Of a stretch of 10,083 nucleotides of DNA, positions 1-5,792 are shown in pieces (the stretch's first letter is position 1; each line of letters begins with the position of its first letter). The stretch spans positions 1 through 10,083 of the forward strand of contig JBDHUL010000032.1 of the NCBI GenBank assembly GCA_039812985.1, given 5' to 3'. The position numbers were made by a program, and so were the translations under genes. The stretch comes from JAPUDS01 sp039812985. Its GTDB lineage: Bacteria > Patescibacteriota > Saccharimonadia > Saccharimonadales > Saccharimonadaceae. Below the pieces are notes generated by a model, which had not been told where the DNA came from, made no database searches, and worked only from the letters and a program-made list of their open reading frames with translations.

Positions 1-266
1 AGGAAACGAAAAAGACAGTAGCCGAAGACGGCGGCAAGGTCGGTACGGCCAAAGTGATTACGGTTGACGACGGGACAAAAGCTGCAAAGATAGACTTTAC
101 GACCAAAGACAACCAGCACAAACAACTCGTATACATACCTGATGGTGACGTGAGCTTCCAGATAGGCGACGAGGTTGTCACGGGATATGTTGTCAGCGGC
201 TATGTTAACGACGCCAACCAGGTCGATAACTTTAGCACGGTGGTCGATAACTTTAACGTGAACTAA
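1..266 (+). CDS. 3' end of an unrecognised protein gene (5'-truncated by window edge)
   Basis: The reading frame is open from the left edge (first full codon at position 3) to a TAA at 264-266, giving about 87 visible C-terminal residues. A GTG at 54 lies in frame, but the frame is open upstream and no ribosome binding site precedes that GTG, so it is probably an internal valine. The visible part is hydrophilic, rich in Val, Asp, Lys and Thr, with alternating hydrophobic and polar residues as in beta-strand proteins. It has no cysteine and no membrane segment. It ends in two copies of a VDNF motif encoded by a 21-bp near-duplication. A strong intrinsic terminator follows at once, so this is the last gene of its transcript. 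I do not recognise the family; a C-terminal beta domain of a longer, possibly exported protein is only a guess. Confidence 0.6.
   Translation, partial: ETKKTVAEDGGKVGTAKVITVDDGTKAAKIDFTTKDNQHKQLVYIPDGDVSFQIGDEVVTGYVVSGYVNDANQVDNFSTVVDNFNVN
221..262 (+). repeat. 21-bp tandem near-duplication in the 3' end of the first gene
   Basis: The 14-mer GGTCGATAACTTTA occurs at 221-234 and again at 242-255, a period of 21 bp (seven codons). In the protein this gives VDNFSTV followed by VDNFNVN. It looks like a small in-frame tandem duplication whose second half has diverged. Confidence 0.7.
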
Positions 267-286
267 AGCATTGCTGCGTAGACGTT

Positions 287-311
287 AACCGCCCATTTTG
301 GGCGGTTTTTT
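287..311 (+). terminator. Intrinsic terminator after the first gene
   Basis: An 8-bp stem, AACCGCCC (287-294) pairing with GGGCGGTT (300-307), encloses a 5-nt loop. The 3' arm runs into a T6 tract (306-311). It lies 20 nt after the stop codon and separates the first gene from the pyrG transcription unit. Confidence 0.9.
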
Positions 312-334
312 ACTCCTTCGTACCCGTCAGGCTG

Positions 335-343
335 TGGTATACT
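335..343 (+). promoter_or_regulatory. Extended -10 promoter for pyrG
   Basis: TGG directly precedes TATACT (338-343), matching an extended -10 element (TGnTATAAT, one mismatch in the hexamer). No good -35 hexamer is visible 16-18 nt upstream, which extended -10 promoters tolerate. The predicted transcription start is about 349-352, at the ATG of the leader ORF and inside the inverted repeat. It lies between the upstream terminator and pyrG, where a promoter is required. Confidence 0.55.
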
Positions 344-344
344 G

Positions 345-372
345 GACATACATGAAGCGGTTCATGTATGTC
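345..372. repeat. Perfect 12-bp inverted repeat at the pyrG transcription start
   Basis: GACATACATGAA (345-356) and TTCATGTATGTC (361-372) are exact reverse complements separated by GCGG. The repeat begins 2 bp after the -10 hexamer. As DNA it could be an operator for a dimeric repressor. As RNA it would form a 5'-terminal hairpin that pairs the ATG of the leader ORF. The symmetry is certain; the role is inference. Confidence 0.85.
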
Positions 373-474
373 TGTGGTTATGTAAAAATATACCCAGTTT
401 TCAACACCGCTTTCGACCGACCAATCAATCCGGTCGGTTTTTTAGTTCATAACAGCGGTAGGAGGACAGAGTGA
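352..474 (+). CDS. Putative pyrG leader peptide (40 aa), overlapping the pyrG start
   Basis: An open frame runs from ATG 352 to TGA 472-474. Its stop overlaps the pyrG start as GTGA (471-474), the arrangement typical of translational coupling. The ATG lies 9 nt after the -10 hexamer, so the message would be leaderless or nearly so, like several neighbours here. The predicted 40-residue peptide starts MKRFMYVCGY and ends NSGRRTE. It is Tyr/Phe/Val-rich at the start and has no run of any one amino acid that would suggest his- or trp-type control. The ORF reads straight through the attenuator-like terminator at 417-443. E. coli pyrBI has a comparable plan: a leader peptide of similar length translated through the attenuator. 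A 41-codon open frame can occur by chance, so the claim rests on the coincidence of start position, stop overlap and terminator. Confidence 0.42.
   Translation: MKRFMYVCGYVKIYPVFNTAFDRPINPVGFLVHNSGRRTE
417..443 (+). terminator. Intrinsic terminator/attenuator in the pyrG leader
   Basis: CCGACC (417-422) pairs with GGTCGG (432-437) around a 9-nt loop, followed by T6 (438-443). A shifted register, CGACCG (414-419) with CGGTCG (431-436), is also possible. It lies downstream of the pyrG promoter and 28 nt before the start codon, so it would stop leader transcripts unless prevented from folding. Terminators in pyrG leaders are known from Bacillus and relatives, where CTP level controls readthrough. 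The run of Gs at the transcript start that serves the Bacillus mechanism is not visible here. Confidence 0.75.
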
Positions 475-2048
475 CAAAATATGTGTTCGTGCTCGGCGGG
501 GTGATTTCGGGGGTGGGCAAAGGCATAACGGCGGCTAGTCTAGGGGCGCTGCTCAAAGCCCGCGGGCTAAGGGTATCTATACAAAAATGCGATCCATACC
601 TCAACGTCGATGCGGGTACGCTGAACCCGGCTGAACACGGCGAATGTTTTGTGACGAAGGACGGAGCCGAAACCGACCTAGACCTTGGGCATTATGAGCG
701 GTTTTTGGACGAAGAAACCACTCGCGGGAGCATTACGCTGTCAGGCCGGCTATTGAAACAGCTGATCGACGACGAGCGCGCGGGCAAGTTTTTGGGCAAA
801 ACCGTGCAGTTGGTGCCGCATCTGACAAATGCCATACAACAAACCATAGCGGCGGCCGGAGAGGGAAGTGACGTGCATATCGTCGAGCTGGGTGGTACGG
901 TGGGCGACTATGAGGGCCTAAGTTTTGTCGAGGCCTTTCGCGAGTTTTCACAAAAGCATGCCGGTGATGTTGCTTTTTTGCATGTGGTATATGTGCCGTA
1001 TCTGAAGGCAAGTCGTGAGTTTAAAACCAAACCGGCCCAGAATGCCGTGCGTGACCTACGCGGGTTTGGCATAAGCCCGGATATTATCGCGGCGCGAGTC
1101 GAAGAAACACCGGACGACAGTATCGTTCGCAAAATAAGTCTCTTTGGCGGTGTGCCCGAGCACCGGGTGGTCGTACTGCCAAATGCCGATACGGTTCTGC
1201 GGGTGCCTTTGTCGCTGCATGAAGCCGGCGTTGACACGGAGGTGATGCACCTGCTTGAACTAAAGGGGAAGCGGCCCAACCTCGAGCCGTGGCATGACAT
1301 CGTCAAAAAAGCGACAGAAGTGAAAAAAAAGGCGGTGAAAGTTGGAATTGTGGCAAAATACCTCGACAACGAAGATACCTATTTGTCGGTGCTTGAAGCG
1401 CTGAAGGCGGCGGCATGGCACGAAGGTGTGGAGTTGGAGTACACCTGGGTGAACGCCGAGAATCTCGAGAAAAAAGGCGACAGCGAGTTAAAGGCGTATG
1501 ATGGTTTGCTGGTTCCGGGTGGGTTTGGGACGCGGGGAGTTGAGGGCAAAGTTCTCGCTGCCAAATACGCTCTGGAGAAAAAAGTGCCGTACCTTGGCCT
1601 CTGCCTCGGCCTACAAGTTGCGGTCATTGCGGCGGCTCGGCGGGGCGGCGAACTCGATGCGACCAGTGGCGAGCTGAATGCGGCATCAAGGCACCAGGTG
1701 GTGTATATCATGGCTGATCAAAAGGGTAAAGAAGCCACCGGCGGGACGATGCGGCTCGGTGACTACCCGGCGACTCTCAAAAAAGGCTCAAAAGTGGCAA
1801 AACTCTACGGCAAGACAGACGTGATTGAACGCCACCGACACCGCTACGAAGTGAACCGTGGCTATGAGAGCGAAATTGAGAGAGGCGGTTTGCTTATCGT
1901 GGGTCAGTCGCCTGACGGAACGTTGGTCGAGTTTGTTGAAGCCGCCCAACATCCGTTCTTCGTCGCCACGCAGGCGCATCCCGAGTTTCGTTCCCGTCCG
2001 ACCCGCCCGCACCCACTATTTTCTGGGTTTATCAAAGCGCTGAAATAA
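471..2048 (+). CDS. pyrG: CTP synthase (glutamine-hydrolysing)
   Basis: Converts UTP, ATP and glutamine to CTP, the last step of pyrimidine nucleotide synthesis, in the cytoplasm. The 525-residue product is slightly shorter than the usual 535-550. The N-terminal synthetase domain (about 1-265) has the P-loop GVISGVGKG (10-18), a DPYLNVD segment and the DGAETDLDLGHYERF signature. After a lysine-rich hinge (about 280-288) comes the class I glutamine amidotransferase domain, with the oxyanion segment PGGFGTRG, the nucleophile Cys378 in GLCLGLQ, and the catalytic His503/Glu505 in HPE. All expected catalytic residues are present. Start: GTG 471, 5 nt after a good AGGAGG (460-465). The gene sits behind its own promoter and a leader with an intrinsic terminator, and its 3' end overlaps the convergent synthetase gene by 17 nt. 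An A8 tract lies at the hinge. Confidence 0.97.
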   Translation: MTKYVFVLGGVISGVGKGITAASLGALLKARGLRVSIQKCDPYLNVDAGTLNPAEHGECFVTKDGAETDLDLGHYERFLDEETTRGSITLSGRLLKQLIDDERAGKFLGKTVQLVPHLTNAIQQTIAAAGEGSDVHIVELGGTVGDYEGLSFVEAFREFSQKHAGDVAFLHVVYVPYLKASREFKTKPAQNAVRDLRGFGISPDIIAARVEETPDDSIVRKISLFGGVPEHRVVVLPNADTVLRVPLSLHEAGVDTEVMHLLELKGKRPNLEPWHDIVKKATEVKKKAVKVGIVAKYLDNEDTYLSVLEALKAAAWHEGVELEYTWVNAENLEKKGDSELKAYDGLLVPGGFGTRGVEGKVLAAKYALEKKVPYLGLCLGLQVAVIAAARRGGELDATSGELNAASRHQVVYIMADQKGKEATGGTMRLGDYPATLKKGSKVAKLYGKTDVIERHRHRYEVNRGYESEIERGGLLIVGQSPDGTLVEFVEAAQHPFFVATQAHPEFRSRPTRPHPLFSGFIKALK

Positions 2049-4107
2049 GTTCGTCAAGAGTAGTAAACATATGGACGCCATTTTCGGTCATGTAGGCGGT
2101 TTTTGCTGCAGCGGTTTCGCCGTGGTGGCCAACGATAGCGCCGGCGTGACCAAAGGTTTGTCCTGGCGGCAAAGAGTGGCCAACAATAAGGCCGTAGACT
2201 GGTTTAGTGACGTGGTTGCGGACGTAGTCAGCGGCGATATTTTCACCCTCGCCGCCGATTTCACCAACAATTACTATTTGGTCAGTTTCGGGGTCATTTT
2301 GGGCAATTTCGAGCGCTCCAACAAATGTCATACCCTGGACGGGGTCGCCGCCGATACCGAGGATAAGCCGCTGACCAACCCCCTTTTTGGTAAGGGCGTC
2401 GGACAGCTCATAGGTGAGCGTTCCGGAACGCGAGATAACAGTGGTGTGGCCTGGGGCAGTGATATGGGCGGCAATAATCCCGAGTTTGTGGCTGGACGGG
2501 ACGATAAGGCCAGGACAGTTGGGTCCGACTACTGCAACGTTGTTGCAAGAAGCTTTCTCGTGTATGGCGAGCATGTCGTGAACCGGGATGCCTTCGGTAA
2601 TTATGACAACAAGCTTCACTCCAGCATCAATTGCTTCAAACGCGGCGGATTTCGCGAAGGGAGCAGGGACGAACACAACAGAGGTGGTCGCACTGTGAAC
2701 ACTCACGGCCTCTTTGACGCTGTTGTATACCGGAATACCGTGTATGTTTTGACCCCCTTTTCCTGGGGTGACGCCGGCTACAACGTGCGTACCAGCGTCT
2801 AACATGCCGCGAGTGTGAAATGTACCGTGGTGGCCAGTGATACCCTGGACGATGACGGGTGCGTTGGTGAACAGGGCATTATAGGTCTCTTGCTCCACAC
2901 CCCCCGTCAGAGTACTCTCTACAGGCGGAGCGTTCGCCTTGGACGCCCCCAAGGGAAAACTCCCCTGGGGTGTTCGGCTGGCCGAAGCGGCCACAGCCTC
3001 TTCCGGAAGGTGTGCAGTACTAGGCTCGCTTTCCTGCTGCTTTCTCTCCATCTCCCGACCTTCCGACCTTCCGATCTCTGACTCCAGCGCAAGCGCGATA
3101 CAGGTTTTGAGATCGGGTTGCAGGGCTACCCCTGCTTTTTCAAGCAAGACGGCAGCTTCGTCACGACGGGTGCCTTCGAGGCGTATAAACAGAGGGGCGA
3201 GGTGGGGAATTTGTTTTTTTGCGGCGATGATTCCTCGGGCGATCTCATCACAGCGGGTGATTCCGGCAAAGATGTTGACGATGATACTGGTGAGACCGGT
3301 GAGGCTGTTGATCTCGCGGAGGTTATTGATAAAGACAGCTTCACCCGTGCCGCCGCCGATATCGAGAAAATTGGCTGGGTGTCCGCCGGAGGTATAAATA
3401 GCGTCCATGGTGCTCATGGCCATGCCAGCACCGTTTGCGATGACTCCTATGGTGCCGCCAAGTGGTTTGACGTGTTCGTACGCGGGCCAGGTAAATGACG
3501 ACTGGCGAAAGCGGGCATTGTCGTCAACAGTGACTTTTGCGTCAGCACAGATGATTTCACCCGAAGAGGTGATAACGAGAGGATTTATTTCCAACAACAA
3601 GAGGTCGTTGTCGAAAAAACATTTTTCTAAATTTTGTAAAATAGGTGTAAGCTGTGTTTTTTCCACCCCTAATGTTTCTGCTAACAACCGATGAGCATTT
3701 TTGTCTTTTTGAGGAATAACCATTATGTCGTCGGCGTGAGTTTCTATGTCCATACCGCCCTCACCACTCGCCATCCAGGTGACTTCTCTTTCGTCGCGGT
3801 TGACTTGTAGCGAAATATACAGCTCATTTTCTATATCGAGCGCCTCTTCAACAAGCAGACACTCCGGGGTATGGCCTTTGATTTCGCGAGAACTAATTGT
3901 TGCGATTGCCTCTTCTAGTCCCTGCTGGTCACGAACGAGCTTTACTCCACCAAGTTTGCCGCGGCCGCCAACGGGGACCTGGCTTTTGACGACCACTGGC
4001 AGTGCCACCTCTGGCAGGCCTTCTCCGGTGCTCGTGACGACACCGAGCGGGATAGGCAGTCCCGCCAGATTAAGCATTTGCTTGGCCTGAAACTCGAGTA
4101 GTTGCAT
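2032..4107 (-). CDS. sucCD: Fused succinyl-CoA synthetase, beta then alpha subunit in one chain
   Basis: Interconverts an acyl-CoA (probably succinyl-CoA) plus NDP and phosphate with the free acid, CoA and NTP. Residues 1-340 match the beta subunit: ATP-grasp with PVGGRGKLGGVKL (45-57) and LLLEINPLV (170-178), then a ligase half with GGGTGEAVF (251-259) and TRCDEIARGII. Residues about 415-691 match the alpha subunit: GITGHHGTFHTRG, VTPGKGG, GPNCPG (528-533), SRSGTLTYE, GIGGDP and the phosphohistidine motif GHAGAI with His654. Both halves look catalytically complete. These are normally two proteins of about 390 and 290 aa; here they are joined by a low-complexity linker (about 343-412) encoded by palindromic DNA. 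The fusion keeps the sucC-sucD operon order, as in eukaryotic ATP-citrate lyase, but lacks that enzyme's citrate-synthase-like domain. There is no Shine-Dalgarno site at ATG 4107, where a leaderless mRNA is likely. It ends in tandem stops (TGA TAA). Substrate cannot be fixed from sequence; malate-CoA ligase or another acyl-CoA synthetase remains possible. Confidence 0.93.
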   Translation of the reverse strand: MQLLEFQAKQMLNLAGLPIPLGVVTSTGEGLPEVALPVVVKSQVPVGGRGKLGGVKLVRDQQGLEEAIATISSREIKGHTPECLLVEEALDIENELYISLQVNRDEREVTWMASGEGGMDIETHADDIMVIPQKDKNAHRLLAETLGVEKTQLTPILQNLEKCFFDNDLLLLEINPLVITSSGEIICADAKVTVDDNARFRQSSFTWPAYEHVKPLGGTIGVIANGAGMAMSTMDAIYTSGGHPANFLDIGGGTGEAVFINNLREINSLTGLTSIIVNIFAGITRCDEIARGIIAAKKQIPHLAPLFIRLEGTRRDEAAVLLEKAGVALQPDLKTCIALALESEIGRSEGREMERKQQESEPSTAHLPEEAVAASASRTPQGSFPLGASKANAPPVESTLTGGVEQETYNALFTNAPVIVQGITGHHGTFHTRGMLDAGTHVVAGVTPGKGGQNIHGIPVYNSVKEAVSVHSATTSVVFVPAPFAKSAAFEAIDAGVKLVVIITEGIPVHDMLAIHEKASCNNVAVVGPNCPGLIVPSSHKLGIIAAHITAPGHTTVISRSGTLTYELSDALTKKGVGQRLILGIGGDPVQGMTFVGALEIAQNDPETDQIVIVGEIGGEGENIAADYVRNHVTKPVYGLIVGHSLPPGQTFGHAGAIVGHHGETAAAKTAYMTENGVHMFTTLDELISAL
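2947..2970. repeat. 10-bp inverted repeat in the synthetase linker
   Basis: CCCCAAGGGA (2947-2956) and TCCCCTGGGG (2961-2970) pair with one A-C mismatch around AAAC. It is the longest of three consecutive hairpins in the linker DNA. Confidence 0.85.
3055..3077. repeat. 8-bp tandem repeat, about 2.9 copies
   Basis: CCGACCTT occurs at 3055-3062 and 3063-3070, followed by a third partial and slightly changed copy (CCGATCT, 3071-3077). The unit length is not a multiple of three, so the encoded peptide changes frame from copy to copy and the repeat is unlikely to be selected as a peptide repeat. Confidence 0.8.
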
Positions 4108-4114
4108 GGGTACT

Positions 4115-4120
4115 ATTATA
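4115..4120 (-). promoter_or_regulatory. -10 element for the fused synthetase gene (leaderless)
   Basis: Read on the minus strand this is a perfect TATAAT. The A of the ATG (4107) is the eighth base after the hexamer, where transcription would begin, so the mRNA would have essentially no 5' UTR. No Shine-Dalgarno sequence precedes the ATG. A convincing -35 hexamer is not visible at 17 nt. Confidence 0.55.
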
Positions 4121-4124
4121 TCTC

Positions 4125-4133
4125 TGTTACAAT
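4125..4133 (+). promoter_or_regulatory. Extended -10 promoter for argS (leaderless)
   Basis: TGT followed by TACAAT (4128-4133) forms an extended -10 with one mismatch. The A of the argS ATG (4140) is the seventh base after the hexamer, so transcription is predicted to start on or next to the start codon. It lies only 4 bp from the -10 of the divergent synthetase gene, so the two promoters overlap and should exclude each other. Confidence 0.55.
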
Positions 4134-4139
4134 GAAAAT

Positions 4140-5777
4140 ATGCTGAAACAGTTGATAACTATTGACCAAGAACTTTTTGGTGTTGACGTGCAGCCGGTTC
4201 TGACTCGTCCCGACCCACGGTTTGGAGACTTTGCAACCAATGTCGCGCTGCAACTAGCTGGAAAACTTGGCAAGAACCCCCGCGAGGTGGCCGAAACAGT
4301 GGCGGAACATCTGCGACAAACAGGGAAATTTGCTGAGGTGACAGTGGCGGGGCCGGGGTTTATCAACCTGCGACTGAGTGACCGGGCGCTTCTTGAAATG
4401 GCCAGCACTGAACCGGCCAAAACACGAGCCGGGCAAACTGTGGTGATAGAGACCAACAACCCAAATCCGTTCAAGGCCATGCACATAGGCCATGCGTTTA
4501 ACGCCATTCTTGCCGATACAATTGCTAACCTTCTTGAAGAAAGTGGAGCAGCAACCTACCGCGTAAGCTACCATGGCGACGTCGGACTCCATGTGGGTAA
4601 AAGCATGTATGCACTACTACACTATGTCGAGAACCAGCCAGAGCGGCTCCAGGAGGTTCCAGAAGCAGAGCGCAGTAGCTTAATGAGCCGTATGTACGCC
4701 GAAGGTGCCAAGGCATATAAGGAGAACGAAGCGGCAAAGGCAGCAATAGATCTGCTCACAAAACAGTCTTTTGTAAGAGATAACCCAGTGTATGCAGCCG
4801 TCTACGATATGGTATTTGACTGGAGCTTTGAGCAAATTGCCAAAAACGTGAAGCGTCTTGGGAATAAGCCAACGAGGCAACGTTTTCTTGAAAGCGAGGC
4901 CGATGTGCGCGGCGTGAAAATTGTGCGTGACAACGTGCCGAAGGTGTTTCAGGAGTCAAACGGCGCAGTGGTCTTTAAAGGCTCAGAACATGGTAGTTTC
5001 GACAACGCTTTTGTGACCTCTGGCGGTCAAGGGCTCTATGCAGCGCGCGACCTCGGGCTGATGCAGTTGAAGAATGAACAGTACCACCCTTCTAAAAGTT
5101 ACATTGTGACAGCCGAAGAACAGCGGGATTATTTTAAGGGTGTGATAGCGGCGGCGGGTTTGTGTTTCCCTGAGCTGAAAGACGTCACAGTGAACATACC
5201 AACTGGCACAGTAAAACTGACAACGGGCAAGATGAGTTCACGGGACGGCGACGTTGTTGAAATTGGGTGGCTGTTCGACCAAGTAGCCGAGGCAATTCGG
5301 GTTCGGGGTGGTGAGGTAACAGAGGCAATTGTTGCGGGGGCGCTCCGGTATGCGTTTTTGAAAGTACGTATTGGTGGTGATGTTGTGTTTGATATCAATG
5401 AATCAGTCAGCATTCAAGGCAACAGTGGGCCGTACCTACAGTACGCTCATGCGCGGGCGTGTTCGATTCTCGATAAAGCCAAGCGTGAACAGCCAACGAC
5501 TGAAGAAAGGGTGCATTTTGAAGATGGGGAACGAAGTTTGGTGCTGAAAATTAGCGAATGCAGCGAAGTTATCGAAAAAGCAACAGGGGAGCTACTCCCA
5601 CACTACGTCTGTACCTACTTGTATGAGCTGGCGCAGGAGTTTAACCGGTTCTATGAACATAACAAAGTTATTGGCCACGAGCGCGAGGCCTTACGCCTTC
5701 AACTGGTGGCGTTGTACCGCGACACGCTTGCGTATGGACTACGTTTGCTTGGCATAATCGCACCAGAGAAGATGTAG
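4140..5777 (+). CDS. argS: Arginyl-tRNA synthetase
   Basis: Charges tRNA-Arg with arginine using ATP, in the cytoplasm. The 545-residue product has the ArgRS layout. An N-terminal tRNA-binding domain (about 1-95) carries FGDFATNVA. The class I catalytic core follows, with NPNPFKAMHIGH (HIGH at 115-118) and the KMSSR signature at 364-368 in place of KMSK, which is normal for bacterial ArgRS. The C-terminal DALR anticodon-binding domain starts with SGPYLQYAHARA (LQYAH at 433-437) and ends at a MYxLA-like stretch, YLYELAQEFNRFY. Length is within the usual 540-590. There is no Shine-Dalgarno site; the ATG sits about 7 nt after a -10 element, so initiation is probably leaderless. Transcription diverges from the fused synthetase and converges on the unrecognised minus-strand gene, with 5 nt between stop codons. 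Confidence 0.97.
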   Translation: MLKQLITIDQELFGVDVQPVLTRPDPRFGDFATNVALQLAGKLGKNPREVAETVAEHLRQTGKFAEVTVAGPGFINLRLSDRALLEMASTEPAKTRAGQTVVIETNNPNPFKAMHIGHAFNAILADTIANLLEESGAATYRVSYHGDVGLHVGKSMYALLHYVENQPERLQEVPEAERSSLMSRMYAEGAKAYKENEAAKAAIDLLTKQSFVRDNPVYAAVYDMVFDWSFEQIAKNVKRLGNKPTRQRFLESEADVRGVKIVRDNVPKVFQESNGAVVFKGSEHGSFDNAFVTSGGQGLYAARDLGLMQLKNEQYHPSKSYIVTAEEQRDYFKGVIAAAGLCFPELKDVTVNIPTGTVKLTTGKMSSRDGDVVEIGWLFDQVAEAIRVRGGEVTEAIVAGALRYAFLKVRIGGDVVFDINESVSIQGNSGPYLQYAHARACSILDKAKREQPTTEERVHFEDGERSLVLKISECSEVIEKATGELLPHYVCTYLYELAQEFNRFYEHNKVIGHEREALRLQLVALYRDTLAYGLRLLGIIAPEKM

Positions 5778-5792
5778 GTGTACTATACGCCT
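5776..5792. terminator. Small hairpin spanning the stop codons of two convergent genes
   Basis: AGGTGTA (5776-5782) pairs with TACGCCT (5786-5792) with one G-T pair and a 3-nt loop. The stem begins within the argS stop TAG, and the loop CTA is the minus-strand gene's stop codon. No T tract follows on either strand, so this is at best a weak or 3'-end-stabilising hairpin rather than a classic terminator. Confidence 0.3.

Larger units (their letters stand above)
2872..3081 (-). other. Low-complexity interdomain linker encoded by hairpins and short tandem repeats
   Basis: This stretch encodes roughly residues 343-412 of the fused synthetase, which match neither subunit. It is rich in Ser, Glu, Ala and Pro, with SEGRE- and TPQGSFPLG-like segments. 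The DNA holds three adjacent hairpins: 2923-2939 (7-bp stem with one G-T pair), 2947-2970 (10-bp stem with one mismatch, loop AAAC) and 2979-2993 (perfect 6-bp stem, loop AAG). An 8-bp unit, CCGACCTT, is then repeated about 2.9 times at 3055-3077. Such structure is typical of intergenic palindromic repeats and unusual inside a gene, yet the frame is kept throughout. Confidence 0.7.

Noticed and set aside
54..56. GTG 54 as the start of the first gene
   Set aside because: The frame is open to the window edge and no ribosome binding site or promoter precedes the GTG, so this is more likely the tail of a longer gene.
350..356. Bacillus-type pyrG control by addition of Gs at the transcript start
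   Set aside because: The predicted start region (TACATGA) has no run of Gs, and the terminator 5' arm has no matching C run of the Bacillus type.
345..443. Classical riboswitch or T-box in the pyrG leader
   Set aside because: No T-box sequence or recognisable riboswitch core is present, and the leader of about 120 nt is short for most such elements; an attenuator with a leader ORF fits better.
2032..2034. Possible recoding of TGA as glycine (as in some CPR groups)
   Set aside because: No gene in the window contains an internal TGA, and the synthetase TGA fits the end of the alpha subunit. A TAA follows it directly, so this one stop is not decisive by itself.
2071..2802. 243-codon open frame on the plus strand opposite the fused synthetase
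   Set aside because: It lies antisense to strongly conserved alpha-subunit motifs, has no ribosome binding site, and its product resembles no protein. Long antisense frames are expected opposite GC-rich codons.
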